Assembly (NCBI GenBank): GCA_900771955.1
Contig: CAAGPW010000211.1
Coordinates: 1 to 30,463 of the forward strand
Length of the DNA: 30,463 bases
Direction: 5' to 3'
Origin: Lachnospiraceae bacterium
GTDB taxonomy: Bacteria; Bacillota; Clostridia; Lachnospirales; Lachnospiraceae
Position 1 is the first letter of the stretch. Every line of letters starts with the position of its first letter. The notes under the pieces were generated by a model. The model saw only the letters and a program-made list of their open reading frames with translations. It did no database searches and was not told the origin of the DNA. Made by a program: the position numbers and the translations under genes. Of this stretch, positions 21,545 through 28,518 are shown piece by piece.

Positions 21545-23155
21545 GTGAGCAATACGGAAGAATATTTGGATGATTTATTAGGGTCTCTTTCTGACAGTGA
21601 GGAAGAAAAAAATACGACAGAAAAAGCTTTACAGGAAGATACAGCATCGCAGAGTGAAACGGCAGATATTGCGGATTTAGAGGGAAATTCGCCGGAGGAT
21701 GAGGCGCTTTTAAAACAGTTTGAACAGGAACTTTCCGGAAGCGGGGAGGATGATCTGACACGCCAGTTTGAACAGGAACTGAATGAGGAACAGGGAAAGC
21801 AAAAGACGGGCGGAACATCGGAAGAGACACAGGCGCTGATCGATGATCTTGACGATATTTTAAATGGAAGCGGAGAGACGAAAACGCAGGCTGCACCGAT
21901 GGAAACAGAGCCGGAGATGCCGGTAGCGGAGGCACTAGAGGCGGAAACAAAGAACCCGGCAGCAGAACCGGAAATTCCGACAGCAGAGCCTGGTGCCGCA
22001 TCAGTGGATGAAAAATCCGAGAAAAACGCGGCAGGCAGTTCAGATGATGATCTGATGGCGCTCCTTTCCGGAATGACCGGAAGTGATGAACTGGCAGATG
22101 CTGGTGTGGAAGCAGAAACTTCACAGACAACAGAAATGCCGGAAACACAAAAAGAGAGTTCCGGGGCAGGTGAGCTTGACGAATCACAGCTGGACGATGT
22201 GTTCAGCGGACTGGACGGGCTGGATTCGGATAACATTTTTGGAGAGGATGCATCGTCTGTATCTGATCTGCAGGATCTGGAAGAGAAAGAGCCTGTGCAG
22301 AAAAATGAAAAAAAAGCCGGAAATAAGAAAAGTACCAAAGATGGAAAAAAGAAAGAAGGATTTCTGCAGAAGCTGTCACTGATTTTATTTGGCGAAGATG
22401 ATGAGGAAGAAGAACTGGCGGCGGGGGATGAAAACCGGAAACTGTTAAAGGAACTGGATGCTGCCGGTGAGACAGACGCGGGTGCGGTAAAGCCGGAAGA
22501 CCCGAAAGAAAAGAAAAAACGGGAAAAGGCCGAGAAAAAGGCCCGCAAAAAGCAGGAAAAAGAGGCAAAAAAAGCAGAAAAGGCACAGAAAGCGGCGAAT
22601 AAGCCGAAGAAAGAGAAAAAACCGAAGGAAAAAGATAATACACCTCCGTTGCCGAAGAAGCCTGTAATCCTGATTGCAGTGATGGCAGTTTCGATTTTTG
22701 CACTGGTACTGCTTGGCAGTAATGCGGTTGGCTATTCTGTTTTTAAAGGAGAAGCCCAGGATGCCTACAAACAGGGAGATTACGTTACTGCGTATACAAA
22801 ACTGAATGGCGCAAAAATCAAGAAGTCAGATGATATATTCTACAATAAAACGGCACTTCTTGCTGCAATACAGGAAGAATATGAGTCTTATCAGAGCATG
22901 ATGCAGATAAACGAACCGGAAATGGCACTGGATTGCCTGATCCGTGGGATTGGAAGATGCGATAATAACGCAGATAAGGCAGAAGAATATGGCGTGACTG
23001 CGGAAGCTGGTCAATTGAAAGATCAGATAGTGCAGACATTGAGCGAGACGTTTGGCGTGGACGAACAGCAGGCGTTAGAGGTTTATGGTCAGCGCAGCCG
23101 TACAGATTATACATTGGAGTTAAAAAAGATACTGAAAGCATCGGGCATGGAATAG
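21545..23155 (+). CDS. Acidic single-pass membrane protein with repeated short motifs, unknown function
   Basis: A 536-aa protein with no recognised family. Residues 1-250 are acidic and probably disordered. They carry four related short motifs: LDDLLGSLSDSE (8-19), LIDDLDDILNGSGE (98-111), DDDLMALLSGMTGSDE (167-182) and QLDDVFSGLDGLDSD (215-229), plus QFEQEL twice, 16 residues apart (58-63 and 74-79). Residues 318-365 are extremely lysine-rich. One membrane helix follows (about 374-393), so the N-terminus should be inside. Residues 401-536 are helical, TPR-like at DAYKQGDYVTAYTKL, and outside. The start is GTG, eight bases after GGGGG (21532-21536). The ribosome site of hisH overlaps its stop codon. 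The layout suggests an inner scaffold that recruits partners through the repeats; this is inference. Confidence 0.85.
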   Translation: MSNTEEYLDDLLGSLSDSEEEKNTTEKALQEDTASQSETADIADLEGNSPEDEALLKQFEQELSGSGEDDLTRQFEQELNEEQGKQKTGGTSEETQALIDDLDDILNGSGETKTQAAPMETEPEMPVAEALEAETKNPAAEPEIPTAEPGAASVDEKSEKNAAGSSDDDLMALLSGMTGSDELADAGVEAETSQTTEMPETQKESSGAGELDESQLDDVFSGLDGLDSDNIFGEDASSVSDLQDLEEKEPVQKNEKKAGNKKSTKDGKKKEGFLQKLSLILFGEDDEEEELAAGDENRKLLKELDAAGETDAGAVKPEDPKEKKKREKAEKKARKKQEKEAKKAEKAQKAANKPKKEKKPKEKDNTPPLPKKPVILIAVMAVSIFALVLLGSNAVGYSVFKGEAQDAYKQGDYVTAYTKLNGAKIKKSDDIFYNKTALLAAIQEEYESYQSMMQINEPEMALDCLIRGIGRCDNNADKAEEYGVTAEAGQLKDQIVQTLSETFGVDEQQALEVYGQRSRTDYTLELKKILKASGME

Positions 23156-23163
23156 GAGTTTGT

Positions 23164-23784
23164 ATGATAGCAATTGTGGATTATGACGCCGGAAATTTAA
23201 AGAGCGTGGAAAAGGCACTGGCATTTTTAAAGGAAGAATCGGTAGTGACCAGAGACTTCAGGGAGATTGAAAGGGCAGATAAGGTGATTTTGCCTGGAGT
23301 CGGTTCCTTTGGAGCGGCAATGGACAATCTGAAAAAATTCGAGCTGGATAAAGTAGTTCGGGAAGTGACTGCTTCCGGAAAACCATTTCTTGGAATCTGC
23401 CTGGGACTTCAGCTTTTGTTTAATGGAAGTGAAGAGAGCGAGGGCGTGGAGGGACTTGGGATTTTAGACGGCGATATTTTAAAGATTCCGGATAAACCGG
23501 GGCTTAAGATTCCGCATATCGGCTGGAATTCCCTGACACTGCAAAATGATGGCCGTCTGTTTGCAGGATTAAATGAAATGCCATATGTCTATTTTGTACA
23601 TTCGTATTATTTGAAGGCAAAAGAGGAATCAATTGTAAAGGCAGTTACCGAATATTCGGTACGAATCCATGCATCGGTGGAAAAAGGAAATGTGTTTGCA
23701 TGTCAGTTTCATCCGGAAAAGAGCAGTACAACGGGACTTCAGATACTGAAAAACTTTGCAGAAATAAAAGGAGGTGCCCGTTAA
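23164..23784 (+). CDS. hisH: Imidazole glycerol phosphate synthase glutaminase subunit HisH
   Basis: A 206-aa class I glutamine amidotransferase. It releases ammonia from glutamine and passes it to HisF in the fifth step of histidine biosynthesis. The catalytic triad is C79 (FLGICLGLQLL), H183 and E185 (CQFHPEKS); LPGVGSFGAAM forms the oxyanion strand region and HIGWN is conserved. AGGAG (23154-23158) overlaps the stop codon of the 536-aa gene, so translation may be coupled. Its stop shares one base with the hisF start. The other his genes are not in this window. Confidence 0.96.
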   Translation: MIAIVDYDAGNLKSVEKALAFLKEESVVTRDFREIERADKVILPGVGSFGAAMDNLKKFELDKVVREVTASGKPFLGICLGLQLLFNGSEESEGVEGLGILDGDILKIPDKPGLKIPHIGWNSLTLQNDGRLFAGLNEMPYVYFVHSYYLKAKEESIVKAVTEYSVRIHASVEKGNVFACQFHPEKSSTTGLQILKNFAEIKGGAR

Positions 23785-24545
23785 TGTTTACCAAGAGAAT
23801 CATTCCATGTCTGGACGTGAACAACGGAAGAGTGGTAAAGGGTGTGAATTTCGTAAATCTGCGGGATGCCGGAGATCCGGTTGAGATTGCTGCGGCATAT
23901 GATAAGGCGGGAGCCGATGAAGTAGTGTTCCTGGATATTACGGCATCCTCTGACGCGCGTGGAACCGTAGTGGATATGGTACGCCGGGTAGCCGAGAAGG
24001 TGTTTATCCCGTTTACGGTTGGCGGAGGAATCCGGACGGTTGAAGATTTCAAGGTGTTGCTCCGGGAGGGTGCAGATAAGATATCGATCAATTCATCTGC
24101 GATCAATACCCCGAACCTGATCACAGATGCGGCGGAAAAATTTGGAAGCCAGTGTGTGGTGGTTGCCATTGATGCAAGAAGACGGGAAGATGGCTCCGGA
24201 TGGAATGTCTATAAGAACGGAGGACGGATCGACACCGGTCTGGATGCCGTGGAATGGGCAATGAAGGCAAATGCGCTGGGGGCAGGAGAAATCCTTTTAA
24301 CCAGTATGGATTGTGATGGAACAAAGGCGGGATATGATCTGGAACTCACCAGACAGATTGCCGAGAATGTTTCGATTCCGGTGATCGCGTCGGGTGGCGC
24401 AGGAACAAAGGAACATTTTTACGAAGCGCTGACAGAGGGAAAAGCAGATGCAGCACTTGCAGCGTCACTGTTTCATTATAAAGAACTTGAGATCATGGAT
24501 TTAAAAAACTATCTTGCGGACAGGGGTGTGTCGGTCCGCCGATAG
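23784..24545 (+). CDS. hisF: Imidazole glycerol phosphate synthase cyclase subunit HisF
   Basis: A 253-aa TIM-barrel, the usual HisF length. With HisH it converts PRFAR and ammonia into imidazole glycerol phosphate and AICAR, linking histidine and purine synthesis. Catalytic residues are D11 (IIPCLDVNNGRVVKG) and D130 (VVVAIDARR). Phosphate-binding loops appear as VGGGIRT and ASGGAGT. A longer in-frame opening exists upstream inside hisH, but ATG 23784, seven bases after AGGAGGTG (23769-23776), gives the conserved N-terminus MFTKRIIPCLD. It overlaps the hisH stop by one base. A strong hairpin terminator follows 40 bases after the stop. Confidence 0.96.
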   Translation: MFTKRIIPCLDVNNGRVVKGVNFVNLRDAGDPVEIAAAYDKAGADEVVFLDITASSDARGTVVDMVRRVAEKVFIPFTVGGGIRTVEDFKVLLREGADKISINSSAINTPNLITDAAEKFGSQCVVVAIDARRREDGSGWNVYKNGGRIDTGLDAVEWAMKANALGAGEILLTSMDCDGTKAGYDLELTRQIAENVSIPVIASGGAGTKEHFYEALTEGKADAALAASLFHYKELEIMDLKNYLADRGVSVRR

Positions 24546-24585
24546 TGAAACAGCAGACAGATAAACAGCAGACAAAAGGAAAATG

Positions 24586-24615
24586 GGAGATTTGCGGGAA
24601 CGCAAATCTCCTTTT
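24586..24615 (+). terminator. Intrinsic terminator between hisF and ung
   Basis: A perfect 11-bp stem GGAGATTTGCG/CGCAAATCTCC (24586-24596 with 24601-24611), loop GGAA, then TTTT. Only a few bases separate it from the ung ribosome site, so ung is either expressed by read-through or controlled by this hairpin. Confidence 0.75.
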
Positions 24616-24631
24616 GCAGGAGATGAAGAAA

Positions 24632-25309
24632 ATGGGAATGATCACAAATGACTGGCTGGATGCCATATCCGGTGAATTTAAAAAACCGTATTACCGGGAG
24701 CTTTATAATTTTGTCCGGGAAGAATACAGTAAAACCACGGTTTATCCACCGGCAGAAGATATTTTTAATGCATTTCATTTTACACCGCTTAGTAAAGTTA
24801 AAGTGTTATTGCTCGGACAGGACCCTTACCATAATGTGAATCAGGCGCATGGACTCAGCTTTTCCGTGTTGCCGGAGCAGAAAGAGATCCCGCCGTCTCT
24901 GCAGAATATTTACAAAGAGCTGCATGATGACCTGGGATGTTATATTCCGAACAATGGTTATCTGAAAAAATGGGCGGATCAGGGTGTTCTGCTCTTAAAC
25001 ACGGTGCTTACGGTGCGTGCGCATCAGGCAAATTCACACCAGGGCAGAGGATGGGAAGAATTTACCGATGCGATCATCCGTGCAGTGAATGAGCAGGACC
25101 GTCCAATCGTATATCTGCTCTGGGGCAGACCGGCGCAGATGAAAAAATCCATGCTGAATAATCCGAAGCATCTGATCCTGACAGCACCGCATCCGAGCCC
25201 GTTGTCCGCATACCGCGGATTCTTTGGCTGTAAACATTTCAGTAAGACCAATGAATTTTTAAGGGAACACGGTGTGGAATCGATTGACTGGCAGATTGAG
25301 AATATCTGA
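24632..25309 (+). CDS. ung: Uracil-DNA glycosylase
   Basis: A 225-aa family 1 enzyme that removes uracil from DNA to begin base-excision repair. The water-activating motif GQDPYH has D64 and H67, numbered as in E. coli Ung. The second motif HPSPLSAYRG lies near residue 187, and LLNTVLTVR is conserved. A GTG at 24545 opens a longer frame, but that would translate through the terminator hairpin and add an unlike N-terminus. ATG 24632, eight bases after AGGAGA (24618-24623), gives the family's usual length; ATG 24623 and 24638 are alternatives. No separate promoter was found between the terminator and the start. Confidence 0.95.
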   Translation: MGMITNDWLDAISGEFKKPYYRELYNFVREEYSKTTVYPPAEDIFNAFHFTPLSKVKVLLLGQDPYHNVNQAHGLSFSVLPEQKEIPPSLQNIYKELHDDLGCYIPNNGYLKKWADQGVLLLNTVLTVRAHQANSHQGRGWEEFTDAIIRAVNEQDRPIVYLLWGRPAQMKKSMLNNPKHLILTAPHPSPLSAYRGFFGCKHFSKTNEFLREHGVESIDWQIENI

Positions 25310-25394
25310 AAAACAGATGGAATCCGCAAGAGCATCAGATAAGGTGAGGGCAAAGCGGATAGAAATTTGAAAAACTTTGGATAAAATGAGGAGT

Positions 25395-25425
25395 GCCCCG
25401 ATATCCTTTCGGATACCGGGGCTAT
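25395..25425 (+). terminator. Hairpin after ung
   Basis: GCCCCG-A-TATCC (25395-25406) pairs with GGATA-C-CGGGGC (25411-25422) around one A/C mismatch, loop TTTC. Only TATTATG follows, so it is a weak intrinsic terminator at best. Confidence 0.55.
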
Positions 25426-25640
25426 TATGAAAAAATTAATCAATTGATAATGCCGTAAGTTATATTTTTTTGTTTCCCTTTCGATAGTTTAATAATAGCA
25501 AACGAATATGAACAAAGTATGAATAAAACTTTAACATACTGTGAAAAACATACAAAAATAAATGAACAAATGTAAAATTACTATAAAATATACACAAAAT
25601 GAAATGCCATAACGGAGAAGAAGAGGAAAATAAATGTTTC

Positions 25641-25680
25641 AAAATGTAAAAAAAGGAAATAAAATGTAAAAAAAGCAGGT
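25641..25680 (+). repeat. 20-bp tandem direct repeat
   Basis: AAAATGTAAAAAAAG occurs at 25641-25655 and again at 25661-25675, exactly 20 bp apart. The second copy contains the TAAA that serves as the -35 of the sigma-28-like promoter. Confidence 0.75.
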
Positions 25681-25694
25681 AATATTGCCGATAT
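25667..25694 (+). promoter_or_regulatory. Sigma-28 (SigD/FliA)-like flagellar promoter
   Basis: TAAA (25667-25670), 16 bp, GCCGATAT (25687-25694). The B. subtilis SigD consensus is TAAA with 14-16 bp to GCCGATAT, so both halves match. It lies about 55 bases before the start of the FliD-like gene, and no better sigma-A promoter is evident at that distance. Confidence 0.7.
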
Positions 25695-25748
25695 AAAAAT
25701 AGAAGACAATAAGAATGCAGGATGCAACGATTTCAAAGGAGTGATCAT

Positions 25749-26540
25749 ATGTCGATGACAGTTAACAGTATGAATAATCTTTTTTCCAGTATTTTCGGAT
25801 GGAACAACCAGAACAGTAATAACAGCAATCTGACACTTTTTGGACAGAATTCCAATCTTGGACTGAATCTGAGTGACTATGCGTCTATCAAAAGTGGAGC
25901 CTATCATAAATTACTGAAAGCCTATTATGAGAATGTGCCGGATGACACGAAAAAGACGGACAGTTCTGCGAAAAAGACTACACAGACCACCCAGAAAGCC
26001 AAGACCGAGGCACTGACCAAAGTGGAAAATGCGGCGGATGACGTGAAGGATGCGGCAGATGCACTTCTGGCACAGGGAAGCAAATCTGTGTTTCACAAAG
26101 TTGAGACGACGGGAACGGATGGAAAAACAACGATGGGGTATGACACCGATGCAATTTACAAGGCGGTAGATAAATTCGTGACCAGTTACAATACCATGAT
26201 CGACAGGGGCGGTGATTCTGATAATAACCGTGTTTTAAAAACCACACTGTCAGTTGTTCAGAATACAAAGAAAAGTGAGGATGTGCTAAACAGCATCGGA
26301 ATTACGATCGGTTCTGACAACAAACTGTCGCTGGATGCGGATAAGTTCAAGGCTTCCGACATGGATACCGTAAAATCGGTTTTCAATAAAACAGCATCTT
26401 TCGGATACCAGACTTCGGCAAATGCGTCCATGCTTTCGTTCTATGCTGAACGGGCTGCTTCACAGGCATCCACCTATGGAGCAAACGGAACATACACATA
26501 CAATTACCAGAGCGGAAATCTGTATAGTACGGGAATTTAG
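25749..26540 (+). CDS. FliD C-terminal-like protein, probable flagellar accessory
   Basis: A 263-aa protein without signal peptide or membrane helix. Residues 1-45 are rich in asparagine and serine, and 64-110 form a lysine/alanine-rich helical stretch. Residues 135-215 resemble the C-terminal domain of the flagellar cap FliD: FVTSYNTMID, RVLKTTLSVVQNT, and NSIGITIGSDNKLSLDADKF followed by DTVKSVFN. The C-terminus is rich in tyrosine, serine and glycine. It is far shorter than FliD (usually over 450 aa), so it is a FliD-related accessory or remnant rather than the cap itself. AAAGGAGTGATC leads into ATG 25749; an ATG at 25722 lies before the ribosome site. The sigma-28-like promoter supports late flagellar expression. 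Confidence 0.75.
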   Translation: MSMTVNSMNNLFSSIFGWNNQNSNNSNLTLFGQNSNLGLNLSDYASIKSGAYHKLLKAYYENVPDDTKKTDSSAKKTTQTTQKAKTEALTKVENAADDVKDAADALLAQGSKSVFHKVETTGTDGKTTMGYDTDAIYKAVDKFVTSYNTMIDRGGDSDNNRVLKTTLSVVQNTKKSEDVLNSIGITIGSDNKLSLDADKFKASDMDTVKSVFNKTASFGYQTSANASMLSFYAERAASQASTYGANGTYTYNYQSGNLYSTGI

Positions 26541-26592
26541 AATGCGGAAGCATTAAGAAATGTACTTCAGATGGTCATATAAGTGATATAAA

Positions 26593-26626
26593 GAAAGGCA
26601 GTTCCCTTTTTCGGGAGCTGCCTTTT
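26593..26626. terminator. Bidirectional terminator between the FliD-like and ABC-F genes
   Basis: AAAGGCAGTTCCC (26593-26605) pairs with GGGAGCTGCCTTT (26612-26624), 13 bp with one G-U, loop TTTTTC, then TTTTT on the + strand. The other strand reads TTTCTTTAT after the hairpin, which suits the convergent ABC-F gene. Confidence 0.85.
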
Positions 26627-26648
26627 TGAGATGAGAGGATCAAACGGA

Positions 26649-28289
26649 TCAGTCGTCGTTTTCCTCGTCTTCTGTGGTGGAGTATACAGCCTGACGCTTT
26701 CTGGCATCCGCATTTTCTAGATATTCATCGTAGGTTGTGATCTTGTCGATCAGGGAACCGTCCGGTAAAATTTCCATGATGCGGTTTGCGGTGGTCTGTA
26801 CGACCTGGTGGTCACGGCAGGAAAGCAGGATGACACCCGGGAATTTAATCATACCGTTGTTGACAGCGGTGATAGATTCCATGTCAAGGTGGTCGGTCGG
26901 CTCATCGATGATCAGGACATTGGAGCCCTCGATCATCATACGGGAAAACAGGACACGTACTTTTTCACCACCGGAAAGAACACGCATCTTCTTTACACCG
27001 TCGTCTCCGGCAAAAAGCATTCTGCCGAGGAAGCCGCGGACATAGGTGGCGTCCTTGATCTCGGAGAACTGTGTCAGCCATTCCACGATCGAAAGATCGG
27101 TGTCGAAGATCGCGGTGTTGTCCTTCGGGAAGTAAGACTGGGAGGTGGTAACGCCCCATTTGTAGCTTCCGGAATCCGGCTCCATTTCTCCGGCAAGAAT
27201 CTTAAAGAGTGTACTCTTTGCAAGCTCGTTTCCGCCGACAAACGCAACCTTGTCTTCACGTCCGAGGATAAAGGAAATATTGTCGAGAACCTTTACGCCA
27301 TCGATGGTCTTGGAAAGATCGGTGACCGTAAGCACTTCGTTTCCGATCTCACGGTTCGGACGGAAATCAATATACGGATATTTACGGCTGGACGGTTTGA
27401 TCTCGTCAAGCTCGATCTTTTCAAGCGCTTTCTTTCTGGAAGTAGCCTGTTTGGATTTGGAAGCGTTTGCGGAGAAGCGGGAGATGAAGTCCTGCAGCTC
27501 TTTGATCTTTTCTTCCTTTTTCTTGTTGGCTTCTTTCATCTGCTTGATGAGAAGCTGGCTGGATTCATACCAGAAGTCATAGTTTCCGGCATAGAGCTGG
27601 ATCTTGCCATAGTCGATATCTGCAATGTTGGTACATACCTTATTTAAGAAATAGCGGTCATGGGATACCACGATAACGGTATTCTCAAAATTGATCAGGA
27701 ATTCTTCGAGCCATGCGATCGCATCGAGATCCAGGTGGTTGGTAGGCTCATCGAGAAGCAGGATGTCCGGATTGCCAAAGAGAGCCTGGGCAAGCAGTAC
27801 CTTGACCTTTAAAGCACCCGGAAGTTCGCTCATGACGGTGTAGTGGAGATCGGTGTCGATGCCGAGACCGTTTAAGAGCATGGCTGCGTCAGATTCTGCA
27901 TTCCAGCCGTCCATTTCGGCAAACTCACCTTCCAGTTCGCTGGCGCGGATTCCGTCTTCGTCGGAAAAATCTTCCTTTGCGTAGATGGCATCCTTTTCCT
28001 TCATAATATCATACAGGCGCTTGTTTCCCATGATGACGGTGTCGAGAACCGTAAATTCATCATATTTGAAGTGATCCTGCTGTAAGAAGGAAAGGCGCTG
28101 TCCCGGGGTGATGACAACATCACCGCTGGTCGGCTCAAGCTGTCCGGATAAGATCTTTAAGAAAGTGGATTTCCCGGCACCGTTGGCGCCGATCAGACCA
28201 TAGCAGTTTCCCTCGGTAAATTTGATATTTACGTCCTCAAAGAGGGCTTTTTTCCCAATTCGTAAAGTGACATTATTTGCACTGATCAT
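26649..28289 (-). CDS. ABC-F family ATPase (YkpA/YbiT type)
   Basis: A 546-aa soluble protein with two ATPase domains and no membrane segments, as in ABC-F factors that act on the ribosome. Domain 1: Walker A GANGAGKST (34-42), Walker B LLLDEPTNHLD (D180, E181), switch H210. A charged helical linker follows at about 245-300. Domain 2: signature LSGGE (438-442), Walker B IIDEPTDHLD (D462, E463). The domain 1 signature reads LPGALK (156-161), the domain 2 Walker A reads GGNELAKST (352-360), and the domain 2 switch position is R492 in CRDHQ, all unlike the consensus. YFPKDN and the linker fit YkpA/YbiT. The start at 28289 follows AGGAG on the minus strand; a GTG at 28307 lies inside that site. 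Role: probably translation-related; no evidence for antibiotic resistance. Confidence 0.9.
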   Translation of the reverse strand: MISANNVTLRIGKKALFEDVNIKFTEGNCYGLIGANGAGKSTFLKILSGQLEPTSGDVVITPGQRLSFLQQDHFKYDEFTVLDTVIMGNKRLYDIMKEKDAIYAKEDFSDEDGIRASELEGEFAEMDGWNAESDAAMLLNGLGIDTDLHYTVMSELPGALKVKVLLAQALFGNPDILLLDEPTNHLDLDAIAWLEEFLINFENTVIVVSHDRYFLNKVCTNIADIDYGKIQLYAGNYDFWYESSQLLIKQMKEANKKKEEKIKELQDFISRFSANASKSKQATSRKKALEKIELDEIKPSSRKYPYIDFRPNREIGNEVLTVTDLSKTIDGVKVLDNISFILGREDKVAFVGGNELAKSTLFKILAGEMEPDSGSYKWGVTTSQSYFPKDNTAIFDTDLSIVEWLTQFSEIKDATYVRGFLGRMLFAGDDGVKKMRVLSGGEKVRVLFSRMMIEGSNVLIIDEPTDHLDMESITAVNNGMIKFPGVILLSCRDHQVVQTTANRIMEILPDGSLIDKITTYDEYLENADARKRQAVYSTTEDEENDD

Positions 28290-28317
28290 ATTCTTGTTTC
28301 TCCTCACTTTTTTTACG

Positions 28318-28354
28318 CATACTACGTGTAATCATACTAATTCGTATCATACTA
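28318..28354 (-). repeat. Three CATACTA direct repeats at 15-bp pitch
   Basis: CATACTA at 28318-28324, 28333-28339 and 28348-28354 (TAGTATG on the minus strand), exactly 15 bp apart. They lie in the promoter and leader of the minus-strand ABC-F gene; the most upstream copy overlaps its -10. Confidence 0.75.
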
Positions 28355-28374
28355 AAAAACTGCGAGAAAAGCAA
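28346..28374 (-). promoter_or_regulatory. Promoter of the ABC-F gene
   Basis: On the minus strand TTGCTT (complement of 28369-28374), 17 bp, TATGAT (complement of 28346-28351). Transcription would start near 28338, giving a leader of about 50 nt. Confidence 0.6.
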
Positions 28375-28416
28375 CCAAAAACCGCAAATTGTATTTTGTT
28401 TCGTACAGCAGAATGC

Positions 28417-28445
28417 TTTACATTCGACAAATAAAATGCTAAAAT
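28417..28445 (+). promoter_or_regulatory. Promoter of the pyruvate:ferredoxin oxidoreductase gene
   Basis: TTTACA (28417-28422), 17 bp, TAAAAT (28440-28445) with TGC extending the -10. The leader (about 28452-28518) contains AGACC/GGTCT (28447-28459) and TTAATTAA twice (28470-28477, 28487-28494), which can form hairpins. Confidence 0.7.
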
Positions 28446-28518
28446 AAGACCATAGGTCTATAAGACATTTTAATTAATTTTTATCATTAATTAAAGCTAT
28501 ATAAAAGGAGGAAAACAA

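Larger units (their letters stand above)
25310..25748 (+). other. 439-base AT-rich intergenic region
   Basis: It contains a hairpin after ung (25395-25422), AT-rich DNA with the motif CATAC at several places, a 20-bp tandem repeat (25641-25680) and a sigma-28-like promoter (25667-25694). An 11-codon frame (ATG 25634 to TAA 25669) follows a purine-rich stretch but overlaps the repeat and has no support as a gene. No RNA gene is recognised. Confidence 0.6.

Noticed and set aside
21517..22548. Long minus-strand frame (343 codons), rich in serine and phenylalanine
   Set aside because: It is the antisense of the Glu/Lys-rich 536-aa gene; its composition is what reverse-complemented acidic codons produce, and it has no ribosome site.
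25634..25669. An 11-codon frame before the FliD-like gene as a leader peptide
   Set aside because: It coincides with the 20-bp repeats and lies mostly upstream of the predicted sigma-28 transcript; no other support.
26808..27647. Plus-strand frame (279 codons) opposite the ABC-F gene
   Set aside because: The minus strand has all ABC-F motifs in frame; the plus frame has no recognisable domain and is a shadow.
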